Source: Litorivicinus sp.
Lineage (GTDB): Bacteria > Pseudomonadota > Gammaproteobacteria > Pseudomonadales > Litorivicinaceae
Assembly (NCBI GenBank): GCA_018402605.1
Contig: JAGYIK010000007.1
Span: 1-22,826, forward strand
Direction of reading: 5' to 3'
DNA length: 22,826 nt
Shown here: positions 15,717 to 22,826 of the stretch, in pieces
Numbering within the stretch: position 1 is the stretch's first letter
Layout of the letters: the number at the start of each line of letters is the position of its first letter
Translations under genes and position numbers: made by a program
The notes under the pieces: generated by a model
Databases searched by the model: none
What the model was told of the DNA's origin: nothing
The model's input: the letters and a program-made list of their open reading frames with translations, nothing else

Positions 15717-16799
15717 ATGTCTGAGTCCGAAACACCTTCTGGGGTTGCCGGCAACGGCAGCACGACCTCATCAGACACAACATCGTCGTCGCGTGCGCGT
15801 GACGGGGCAGAAAGCTCGGTCAGTAGCCAAACTCAATCCAGAACGATGGCAAATCGTGACTCGTTGCAAACCGAAACCGAAGCCGCTGAGAAGCTGGATG
15901 GTCCTTTGGAAGACCAACCTTTGGTTATCGACGTTTCGAATCTGTATGACGAGGATGGTTTGGGTCCGCTCAGTATGCAGTGGCAAGTCCAATTGCCGGG
16001 TGGCGGATGGCAGTCGATTGACGGCGCGACCTCGCAGTCTTTTACACCGTTGCAACAACATGTCGGTCGGTCATTGCGCGTTGTGATCCAGTACGTTGAT
16101 GGCCAAGGGACGCTTGAGATTATCGAGACGGCGCCCACAGGCCCAGTGCAGAACGTGAATGATTTACCCCAAGGCCTTCCGCGCATTGTGGGTACAGCAG
16201 AAGAAGACAACACCCTGAAGATTGATGTCTCCGAAATTACCGATGAAGATGGATTGGGTACATTCAGCTACCAGTGGGAGCGCTCGTTGGATGGTGCGCG
16301 CTGGATGCCGTACGAATCGAATTCTGTGAACCCATCATTACTGCGACTCGATCAAGCAGAAGTCGGGTACGTGTATCGGGCAATCGTTTCCTATGTTGAT
16401 GGATTCGGAACACAAGAGATGCTGGTGACTCCGGCAACCAATATGGTCAAGAACGTCGACGATCCAACAGTCGGTGAAGTTCTCGTTGTTGGTCAGCCAC
16501 GCAAAGGCGAGCGTCTCGAGATTGATACATCAAATGTCAGCGACGATGACGGCATCGCGAATATCCGGACGACCTGGGAAATGTCTTCAAATGGACGTGC
16601 TTGGGCAGCTATTCCGGATGTCTACGGATCCAGCATGACGCTGACGCAATCGCACGTTGGTAAGTTGATTCGGGTCCGCTCAGTGGTCGTCGATAACTTT
16701 GGTTCCGAGACAACCTTGTTCAGTCAGCCGACATCGATCGTGCAGAATGTGAACTCGAAGCCAAAAGGTGTGATTCGAATTCTCGCAACCGGAAGCTAA
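15717..16799 (+). CDS. Protein with three tandem Ig-like repeats of about 98 residues
   Basis: A protein of 360 residues in the called frame. A low-complexity Ser/Thr/Glu-rich stretch (1-60) is followed by three repeats, each with an acidic DEDGLG or DDDGI word (near residues 78, 176 and 276), a W-containing strand (QWQ, YQWER, TWEMS), a VGxxxRVxxxYVDxxG strand and an NVND-type linker (146, 246, 344). Such repeats are common in secreted or surface proteins, where they form beta-sandwiches. No signal peptide or anchor is visible in this frame. The same frame is open back to an ATG at 15555 with a Shine-Dalgarno match, except for one TGA at 15627-15629, so the true N-terminus may be there. The stop lies three bases from the mutL stop on the other strand. 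Function unknown. Confidence 0.75.
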   Translation: MSESETPSGVAGNGSTTSSDTTSSSRARDGAESSVSSQTQSRTMANRDSLQTETEAAEKLDGPLEDQPLVIDVSNLYDEDGLGPLSMQWQVQLPGGGWQSIDGATSQSFTPLQQHVGRSLRVVIQYVDGQGTLEIIETAPTGPVQNVNDLPQGLPRIVGTAEEDNTLKIDVSEITDEDGLGTFSYQWERSLDGARWMPYESNSVNPSLLRLDQAEVGYVYRAIVSYVDGFGTQEMLVTPATNMVKNVDDPTVGEVLVVGQPRKGERLEIDTSNVSDDDGIANIRTTWEMSSNGRAWAAIPDVYGSSMTLTQSHVGKLIRVRSVVVDNFGSETTLFSQPTSIVQNVNSKPKGVIRILATGS

Positions 16800-16802
16800 G
16801 TC

Positions 16803-18617
16803 TTAGCGGCCGCGCAAGAAGAGACGATCCAGCTCAACCATTGTCATGGATGTCCACGTTGGACGTCCGTGATTACATTGGCCGCTGCGCTCAGTCTGTT
16901 CAATATCACGAAGTAGCGCATTCATCTCCGAAATTGTGAGTTGCCGGTTTGCTCTGACCGAGCCATGGCATGCCATGGTCGACAAGAGTTGGTCTCTGGT
17001 CGCAACGATGCGGTCAGACACCCCCACCTCGGCAAGATCGCTTAAGACATCTTTCACTAAGTCTGCATGATTCGCGTGCTTCAATATCGCGGGCACCTGC
17101 TCAATTCGGATGCTCTCGGGCCCCATACGACGCACTTGCAAGCCAAACTCAGAAAACACGGCGTCTGCGTCTTCAACCAATGCCGCCTCGCGATCACTCA
17201 CATGCACGGTCACCGGGATCAGCAATGGCTGACTGACCAGCCGCTGTTCATCCATGGCCTGTTTCAGTGCCTCATAGGTAATGCGTTCGTGCGCTGCATG
17301 CATGTCCACCACCACCAATCCGGTGGCGTTTTGCGCGAGGACGAAAACTCCGTGCAATTGCGCGATCGCGTACCCCAGTGGCGGAATGACCGCACCTGCC
17401 CCTCCGGCATCGAGCGATGCGTCCTTCCCGTCTGTGGCCTGCGCATTTTCCATGGGCCATTGAGGTGGTGCCATGAGAGCGGCCAATTGATCAACCGAGG
17501 CCGCACGCGCTGAGTGCGAGAACGCAAATGGCTGCTGCGATATGACAGGCTCTGTGGGGCGCTCAGCCCAATGCAGTTGACTACCCTCGATAGGAGGCGA
17601 CTGGGGCCTTGCATCGGCCAACACGCGACCCACACTCTTTAGAAGAAAATCAAAGATTAAACGGGAATCTCTGAACCGTACTTCATGCTTTGTGGGATGC
17701 ACATTGACATCAACTTGGGCCGGATCCAGCGTAAGGTAAAGGAGATAACACGGGTGCCGACCATGGAACAGTACATCCCGATAGGCTTGCCGCAATGCGG
17801 TCGAAATCAATTTGTCACGGACAATGCGGCCATTCACAAACACATACTGGCAATCGGTCTGAGCACGGTTGTACGTCGCCTGACACGCCCAACCGGTCAA
17901 AGACAGTCCGACCGCGTCTGCCTCAACTGGGAGTGCAGCCGCCATAAAATCGCGTCCGAGCAAGGTGCGAACCCGTTCTTCTTGAGTCTGAGACGTCAGT
18001 GCAATCGGCAACTGCCGCACAACTTTCCCCTGATGCGTGAGGCGAAAACCCACCTCAAACCGAGCCAGTGCTTGTCGAATCAAGACCATATCGAGGTGGT
18101 TGAACTCGGTTCGCTCTGTTTTCAAAAACTTCCGACGCGCGGGCGTGTTAAAGAACAGATCGCGGACATCGACTGTCGTGCCGATCGGATGCGATACCGG
18201 CTCAACTGCAGGCTCCATGTCACGGCCCTCAACAATGACACGTGCGCCCGGTTGATCTGCGATGGCCGAGCTTAGGTCGAGGCGGGAAACAGACGCAATC
18301 GATGCTAAAGCCTCACCACGGAAGCCTAGAGTTGTTACTGCTTCGAGGTCATCCAAATCACGAATTTTGCTCGTGGCATGACGAGATAACGCCAAAGGTA
18401 ACTCTGACGCTGCAATCCCGCGACCATTATCACGAACGCGAATGCGTCCAATGCCGCCCGAATCACAGTCCACATCGATCTGGGTCGCACCCGCATCGAG
18501 TGCATTTTCGATCAACTCCTTGAGCACACTTGCCGGCCGCTCAACCACCTCACCTGCGGCAATTTGATTGGCGAGCCGTGGTGAGAGGACCTGGATCGGT
18601 CGCTGCTCAGATCTCAT
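16803..18617 (-). CDS. mutL: MutL, DNA mismatch repair protein with endonuclease motif
   Basis: A protein of 604 residues, normal for MutL. The N-terminal GHKL ATPase is clear: IAAGEVVERPASVLKELIENALDAG, RDNGRGI, TLGFRGEALASI and VNVHPTKHEVRF. After a linker, the C-terminal dimerisation domain contains DMHAAHERITYE (438-449), matching the DQHA(X)2E(X)4E endonuclease motif, with ACHGSVRANR and CNHGRPT further on. E. coli MutL lacks that motif, while Pseudomonas-type MutL has it, so this organism probably nicks DNA with MutL rather than MutH. Its start overlaps the preceding HD gene by 11 bases, placing it in a tsaE-amiB-HD-mutL run. It meets the Ig-repeat gene tail to tail with no terminator between. 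Confidence 0.97.
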   Translation of the reverse strand: MRSEQRPIQVLSPRLANQIAAGEVVERPASVLKELIENALDAGATQIDVDCDSGGIGRIRVRDNGRGIAASELPLALSRHATSKIRDLDDLEAVTTLGFRGEALASIASVSRLDLSSAIADQPGARVIVEGRDMEPAVEPVSHPIGTTVDVRDLFFNTPARRKFLKTERTEFNHLDMVLIRQALARFEVGFRLTHQGKVVRQLPIALTSQTQEERVRTLLGRDFMAAALPVEADAVGLSLTGWACQATYNRAQTDCQYVFVNGRIVRDKLISTALRQAYRDVLFHGRHPCYLLYLTLDPAQVDVNVHPTKHEVRFRDSRLIFDFLLKSVGRVLADARPQSPPIEGSQLHWAERPTEPVISQQPFAFSHSARAASVDQLAALMAPPQWPMENAQATDGKDASLDAGGAGAVIPPLGYAIAQLHGVFVLAQNATGLVVVDMHAAHERITYEALKQAMDEQRLVSQPLLIPVTVHVSDREAALVEDADAVFSEFGLQVRRMGPESIRIEQVPAILKHANHADLVKDVLSDLAEVGVSDRIVATRDQLLSTMACHGSVRANRQLTISEMNALLRDIEQTERSGQCNHGRPTWTSMTMVELDRLFLRGR

Positions 18618-19200
18618 CGATTTGCACGTGGGTCAGGCTCATGACCGCCTCGCGTACCTCATGTGCGCGGTGCCATTGGCCCTCTGGACAGGCGTCTTGC
18701 GCCCGCTGCAACAGCGCCTCAAATGCCCGTGTACGCTCCGCTTCAATCACCTCGGCCACAGGCCCCTTCCCTTCTTGCTTAATCACCACCATGGCGTCAA
18801 GAATGTCCGAGAGCTTCATGCAGAAGTAAATATGAGGCTTATTGTGCACCGCCTGATGCTCTCGCTCGGCTGCATCTGGACAAATCGCCGCCTCAAGTCG
18901 ATCAATTGGCGATTCACCTGGCGGAAATACCTTTTTCAGCTCGCGCTTGATGGGTGATGGCATGTCACCGGTAACCACCTCGGATAAGTCATGCATCAGC
19001 GCCAACTCATAAAGGAGGACCTGATCTTCAGCGGAGAGATCTGGCAATACGCGTGCAGCAATCTCACGCGCATACAATGCAACCAAACACGAGTGCTCTG
19101 CCACCGAAGGGTAGCGGTGGCAATTGACCGAATGCCAACGTGTCACGGTCCCAGCAAATGGCAGGTTACGAATATCAAATTGCATGGGTTTCATTGCCAC
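18607..19200 (-). CDS. HD-domain phosphohydrolase, YfbR-like 5'-deoxynucleotidase
   Basis: A protein of 197 residues, against 199 for E. coli YfbR, which dephosphorylates deoxynucleoside monophosphates. The metal and substrate residues line up: Arg21-Trp22 (TRWHSV), His36 (SVAEHS), His70-Asp71 and Glu74 (MHDLSEVVTGD), and Asp132 (KLSDILDAM). The GTG at 19198-19200 has GAGG 6 bases upstream; an ATG two codons later is an alternative. The gene starts a few bases after amiB and overlaps mutL by 11 bases, so it belongs to that operon. YfbR is not normally encoded here. Family is clear; substrate is inferred. Confidence 0.85.
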   Translation of the reverse strand: MAMKPMQFDIRNLPFAGTVTRWHSVNCHRYPSVAEHSCLVALYAREIAARVLPDLSAEDQVLLYELALMHDLSEVVTGDMPSPIKRELKKVFPPGESPIDRLEAAICPDAAEREHQAVHNKPHIYFCMKLSDILDAMVVIKQEGKGPVAEVIEAERTRAFEALLQRAQDACPEGQWHRAHEVREAVMSLTHVQIDEI

Positions 19201-19203
19201 ATG

Positions 19204-20526
19204 CTACCTCGGGGCCACCGGGACCTCTAGTTTTTGTCCAACCCGAATGACATCGCTCTTCAAACCATTCAGCTCGCGTAGCGCTTTCACTGAGAGGCCA
19301 TAGCGTGCTGCGATCTCGGACAAACTGTCACCGCGTTTGACTTCGACCACGATTCGACTCCCGGCATTTTGTTTACGCCAAGCGACAAAGGTGTTCGCAG
19401 GCGGATTGCGTTCAAAATAGCGGGTAATACCGAGTACGATGGCGGCCGCAATCTTCTCCTGCTCTTTCGGATTCGCCAAACGCTGCGCATCAGCGCGATT
19501 GGAGATGAATCCGGTTTCGATCAGAAGTGACGGAATATCTGGACTTCGCAAGACCACAAAGTTAGCTAAACCGAGCTCTTTCTTATGCACGCGACCAACA
19601 CGACTTAAATCACTCAGGAGCCCCTCACCGGCTTGCTTAGAAATTCGGATCGCCGATTCCATCGACATATTGAGCAACACCTGTCGCGTCGCATCATCGA
19701 CATTGCCCAAATCAACACCGCCAGCCAAGTCATCGGCATTCTCAGTATTCTGCAACCAACGAGACAACTCGCTGTTCGCACCTCTTAACGAGAGCGCAAA
19801 CACACCAAAGCCACGGACGGATCGATTTTTCGGAAAACTGTCCGCATGAATCGACACAAAAAAATCCGCTCCAGCCTCACGTGCTTTTTTGGGACGATCT
19901 GTCAGCTTGATGAATTGATCACCCTCACGGGTCAGTACAGCGCGATACCCGGCCTCATTTTGAAAGCGCCGCGCAATCCGCTTAGAAATTTGCAAAACAA
20001 TCTCTTTCTCGACTACCCCATATCCTGTGGCACCCGGGTCGCGCCCCCCGTGTCCGGGGTCAATCGCGACGACAATATCCCGTTTTTGTACCAGAGGCTC
20101 GGGCGGACGGGTCTCTGGCGCACGAATCGGGGCCGCCTCACCGGCGATATAGCCCACCACATCAATGACAATGCGATGCGGATAGGCCCCCTCTGCTGCC
20201 AGCGCAAAGACATTGGTTCGGTAATCACCGCTCAGATCAAAGACCAGCCGACTGCCAGACTCGCGCACTGACGTGCGGATTCGATTAATACGTGAATCAT
20301 CCAGCACCGACAATGACTGCACGCTGGCATGTCGTAAGTTGCTGACATCCACAACCAATCGCTTGGGATTATCGAGATTGAAATAATTCAACTGGGCAGG
20401 TCCCGTGAGTTCCAGAACCACGCGAGAACTGTCTTGTGTAACCGACGATCGTAAGGCCTTGAGATCAACAGCCCAAGTGAGCGACGAGAGACATAACCAG
20501 AGAACAGCGGTAATCCAACGAATCAT
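19204..20526 (-). CDS. amiB: AmiB, N-acetylmuramoyl-L-alanine amidase
   Basis: A periplasmic amidase of 440 residues that cleaves septal peptidoglycan during cell separation. Domains in order: signal peptide (1-19, ending LTWA), AMIN localisation domain (about 21-125), zinc-dependent Amidase_3 domain (about 150-375) and a C-terminal LysM module (about 393-438). Zinc and catalytic residues are visible in AIDPGHGGRDPG, EKEIVLQI, FFVSIHADSF and LLIETGFISN. The LysM tail points to AmiB rather than AmiA or AmiC. The frame is open to 20559, but the ATG at 20526 begins the signal peptide and overlaps the tsaE stop (ATGA), so it is the start. Confidence 0.94.
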   Translation of the reverse strand: MIRWITAVLWLCLSSLTWAVDLKALRSSVTQDSSRVVLELTGPAQLNYFNLDNPKRLVVDVSNLRHASVQSLSVLDDSRINRIRTSVRESGSRLVFDLSGDYRTNVFALAAEGAYPHRIVIDVVGYIAGEAAPIRAPETRPPEPLVQKRDIVVAIDPGHGGRDPGATGYGVVEKEIVLQISKRIARRFQNEAGYRAVLTREGDQFIKLTDRPKKAREAGADFFVSIHADSFPKNRSVRGFGVFALSLRGANSELSRWLQNTENADDLAGGVDLGNVDDATRQVLLNMSMESAIRISKQAGEGLLSDLSRVGRVHKKELGLANFVVLRSPDIPSLLIETGFISNRADAQRLANPKEQEKIAAAIVLGITRYFERNPPANTFVAWRKQNAGSRIVVEVKRGDSLSEIAARYGLSVKALRELNGLKSDVIRVGQKLEVPVAPR

Positions 20527-20990
20527 GCGCTTTTCGGTACCTTTAACTGGGACAACCATGCCTCACCTTTCTCGGTTAAAGCCGTCAAGACACACATCCG
20601 GCCTGGATCATGCCACACCAGATGAACATCCAAATCGGCTACCGGTAGTAATGGTCCCGCCCGCTCAGGCCACTCAATCAAAAGACCCTGGTGATCCAAC
20701 AATTCACGGAATCCAAAGAACTCAAGCTCTTCAGGATCCTCGAGGCGATACAGGTCCAAATGCGACACGGTGAAGGTGTCATCGATCGCATAGGTTTCAC
20801 ACAGCGTATAGGTCGGTGACGGAATCGCATCGGTGACACCCAACTTTTTTAAAAACGCACGCGCAAGGTGACTCTTACCGGCGCCCAAGTGACCCGTCAA
20901 GGTGACGAGAAATGGTGCCTTCGGGCAATTTTTGGCCAATGACTTACCGAGCTTTCGGGTCATGGCCTCATCGGTTAATTCAATACGCAT
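20523..20990 (-). CDS. tsaE: TsaE, tRNA threonylcarbamoyladenosine biosynthesis ATPase
   Basis: A P-loop ATPase of 155 residues required with TsaB, TsaC and TsaD for the t6A modification at position 37 of ANN-decoding tRNAs. The Walker A motif is GHLGAGKS (33-40). Family words SPTYTLCETY, HLDLYRLEDPEELEFFGF and LLIEWPERAGPLLP are all present. Length is typical. It is the first gene of the tsaE-amiB-HD-mutL run and is divergent from queG, with only 41 bases between the two starts; its stop overlaps the amiB start. Confidence 0.96.
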   Translation of the reverse strand: MRIELTDEAMTRKLGKSLAKNCPKAPFLVTLTGHLGAGKSHLARAFLKKLGVTDAIPSPTYTLCETYAIDDTFTVSHLDLYRLEDPEELEFFGFRELLDHQGLLIEWPERAGPLLPVADLDVHLVWHDPGRMCVLTALTEKGEAWLSQLKVPKSA

Positions 20991-21031
20991 CGAGGATTCC
21001 GCTTCTGCCCCACTCTGGTAGTGTACCGATC

Positions 21032-22120
21032 ATGGACACATCTTGGCACCAATCATCGGAAGTTCTTGCATGCCTTCAAGCTGAAGCCGCTCGCTTGGGA
21101 TTCTCAAAGCTTGGCATCACCGATACCGATGTCAGTCAGCACGTCCCCTACTTGCGCCAATGGCTCAACGACGGACACCAGGCCTCTATGCAATGGTTTG
21201 AGGCGCACCAGGCGTTACGAGAAGATCCATGTGCTCTAGTGCCCAATACCCAGCGCGTGATCTCAGTGGCACTCGATTACAAGCCTGATGCAATGGACGA
21301 TTGGGCTGTACTGAATGATCCCGATCTCGCCTACATCTCACGCTATGCGCTGGGGCGCGACTACCACAAACTATTTCGGAAGCGCTTGGCACAGCTCAGC
21401 ACCTGGTTGAATGAGACCATCGCACCCCATGGATACCGCGTCTTCTCCGATTCCGCACCTATCCTCGAGAAACACTTGGCCGAAAAAGCGGGGCTTGGGT
21501 GGATCGGCAAACACACCTTATTACTCTCGCGAGATGGCGGCAGCTGGTTTTTTCTCGGGGAAATCCTCACCGACTGTCCGTTGCCCATCACTGAAGTCAC
21601 CGAGACTCCCCGCTGTGGGTCCTGTACGGCTTGCCTGGATATCTGCCCGACAAACGCCTTTGTTGCACCCTATCAGCTCGATGCACGAAGATGCATCAGC
21701 TACCTGACCATCGAGCACGAAGGGCCGATTCCAGAATCCCTCAGAGCACCGATGGGGAACCGGGTCTTTGGCTGTGATGACTGTCAATTGGTATGTCCTT
21801 GGAATCGCTACAGTCACATCGGTGATCCAGCCTTTCAGCCGCGATTTGGGCTGGACCGGGCGCGCTTGATCGACCTGTTTTGCTGGGATGAAGCCACCTT
21901 TCTCAAAGCCACTGAGGGCAGCCCGATTCGTCGCGCGGGCTATGTGAAGTTTTTAGAGAATATTGCGATTGGGTTGGGTAATGGCCACCACTCACCTCAA
22001 GTCCTCGACGCACTCAGAGGGCGTTTAGGGCAATTCGGCGCCACGCTCGATGAGCACATCCAATGGGCGCTGACAGCGCTTATGACTCGAGCTGAAACAA
22101 GACCGAACGATAGTGCTTAA
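21032..22120 (+). CDS. queG: QueG, epoxyqueuosine reductase
   Basis: A cobalamin and iron-sulfur enzyme of 362 residues catalysing the last step of queuosine synthesis in tRNA. The likely catalytic Asp140 lies in FSDSAPILEK. Two [4Fe-4S] clusters are indicated by C195-x2-C198-x2-C201-x3-CP (CGSCTACLDICP) and by C248-x2-C251-x3-CP (CDDCQLVCPWN), with Cys221 completing the set. The frame is open to 20912, inside tsaE, but the ATG at 21032 places the N-terminus where the family begins. The last 41 bases overlap the 3' end of orn on the opposite strand. Confidence 0.95.
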   Translation: MDTSWHQSSEVLACLQAEAARLGFSKLGITDTDVSQHVPYLRQWLNDGHQASMQWFEAHQALREDPCALVPNTQRVISVALDYKPDAMDDWAVLNDPDLAYISRYALGRDYHKLFRKRLAQLSTWLNETIAPHGYRVFSDSAPILEKHLAEKAGLGWIGKHTLLLSRDGGSWFFLGEILTDCPLPITEVTETPRCGSCTACLDICPTNAFVAPYQLDARRCISYLTIEHEGPIPESLRAPMGNRVFGCDDCQLVCPWNRYSHIGDPAFQPRFGLDRARLIDLFCWDEATFLKATEGSPIRRAGYVKFLENIAIGLGNGHHSPQVLDALRGRLGQFGATLDEHIQWALTALMTRAETRPNDSA

Positions 22121-22628
22121 GCTCGGCAATGGACTCATGAATATCCGCCAATGCCAAATGCGTTCCGGTTTTTACCAAACCCTCAAGCGCACTCGGTTTC
22201 CAACGTTTGGCGAGCTCTTTTAAGGTCGACACATCGAGATTTCGGTAGTGAAAAAATGCTTCGAGCTCTGGCATGTATCGCGCTAAAAAACGCCGATCCT
22301 GACAGATGGAGTTACCACACATCGGGGAGCTTCTCGGATCAACGTACTGTGCGAGAAAATCGAGCGTTGCCTGCTGTGCTAATGCCTCTGTTACAGTCGA
22401 CTGACGCACACGCTCTGTCAGACCGGAGCGCCCGTGTTGGTTGGTATTCCAGGCATCCATTGCGTCTAATCGAGCGTCGGCCTGATGGATGGCCATCACT
22501 GGACCCTCCGCCAAGACATCGAGATTGGCATTTGTCACGACGGTTGCGATTTCGATAATCCGATCGTTTTCTGGAGAGAGACCGGTCATCTCCAAGTCAA
22601 TCCAAATTAAATTCTGTGGGTCTTTCAC
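22080..22628 (-). CDS. orn: Orn, oligoribonuclease
   Basis: A DEDDh-family 3'-5' exoribonuclease of 182 residues that degrades RNA dinucleotides. The first acidic pair is Asp11 and Glu13 (IWIDLEMTGL); later come CGNSICQDRRFL (the family norm is GNSIGQDRR) and the final HLALADIHESI with its catalytic His and Asp. The open frame reaches an ATG at 22652, but a GTG at 22626-22628 has GGGAGA just upstream, overlaps the epmA stop (GTGA), and gives the length of known Orn, so I chose it. The 3' end overlaps queG by 41 bases. Confidence 0.95.
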   Translation of the reverse strand: MKDPQNLIWIDLEMTGLSPENDRIIEIATVVTNANLDVLAEGPVMAIHQADARLDAMDAWNTNQHGRSGLTERVRQSTVTEALAQQATLDFLAQYVDPRSSPMCGNSICQDRRFLARYMPELEAFFHYRNLDVSTLKELAKRWKPSALEGLVKTGTHLALADIHESIAELKHYRSVLFQLES

Positions 22629-22826
22629 GGACTCTCCCAAAATGTCATGCATTCACCCAAGCTTTGACAGCCAAGGCATGCCATCACCAGCCGATCAACG
22701 CCTAAAGCCACACCGTAACTGTCTGGCAGTCCTGTCGTCAACGCAGCCAAGAGATCCTCATCAAGAGGCACCTGCGGGCGATGCAGTCGTGTGCGATTGG
22801 CTTGGTCTGCAACACATCGATCCCGC
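22625..22826 (-). CDS. epmA: EpmA (GenX/PoxA), EF-P lysyltransferase, C-terminal part
   Basis: Only the last 66 residues are in the window; the gene continues beyond base 22826. The frame reads RPQVPLDEDLLAALTTGLPD followed by SYGVALGVDRLVMACLG, the class II aminoacyl-tRNA synthetase motif 3 as found in the lysyl-tRNA-synthetase-like EpmA, which attaches beta-lysine to elongation factor P. The final FW is close to the usual C-terminus. The TGA at 22625-22627 overlaps the orn GTG start. An epmA-orn arrangement is plausible for gammaproteobacteria. Confidence 0.85.
   Translation of the reverse strand, partial: RDRCVADQANRTRLHRPQVPLDEDLLAALTTGLPDSYGVALGVDRLVMACLGCQSLGECMTFWESP

Noticed and set aside
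1..22826. CRISPR arrays, tRNA or rRNA genes, insertion sequences
   Set aside because: No regularly spaced repeats, no cloverleaf or rRNA words, and no transposase or terminal repeats were seen on reading both strands.

Overview
The window looks like the chromosome of a marine, aerobic, Gram-negative gammaproteobacterium. The reasons are a green-type proteorhodopsin with a full retinal pathway, a seven-gene Mrp Na+/H+ antiporter operon, and a gammaproteobacterial housekeeping block (epmA-orn, queG, tsaE-amiB-mutL). I cannot name the genus from sequence alone.

Layout. 1-537 is the 3' end of a HipA-type kinase gene cut by the window edge. 802-1743 (minus) is an OxyR-like LysR regulator, divergent from mrpABCDEFG (1991-7539, plus), whose genes overlap by one or a few bases at every boundary. 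A leader of about 255 bp with a candidate promoter, repeated operator-like words and an attenuator-like hairpin precedes proteorhodopsin (7796-8602). A strong terminator and a second long hairpin separate it from crtE-crtI-crtB-crtY-blh-fni (8718-14786), which are also tightly packed. Then come a small unknown gene, a gap of about 400 bp, and a protein with three Ig-like repeats (15717-16799). That gene meets mutL tail to tail. The rest is mutL, a YfbR-like HD phosphohydrolase, amiB and tsaE (minus), queG (plus), then orn and partial epmA (minus).

How the genes work together. Fni and CrtE supply geranylgeranyl diphosphate. CrtB, CrtI and CrtY build beta-carotene, and Blh cleaves it to retinal, the chromophore of the proteorhodopsin. 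The light-driven proton gradient could then be exchanged for a sodium gradient, or used for pH and salt homeostasis, by the Mrp complex encoded immediately upstream. That coupling is an inference from gene order.

Caution. Two patches (about 3.09-4.80 kb and 12.73-14.5 kb, perhaps to 15.65 kb) are full of single-base frame changes. These break mrpA, mrpB, mrpC, crtY, blh and fni, yet family-specific protein sequence remains readable by hopping frames. The rest of the window keeps long clean frames. Clustered sequencing or assembly error is the simpler explanation, but very recent gene decay cannot be excluded from the sequence alone.
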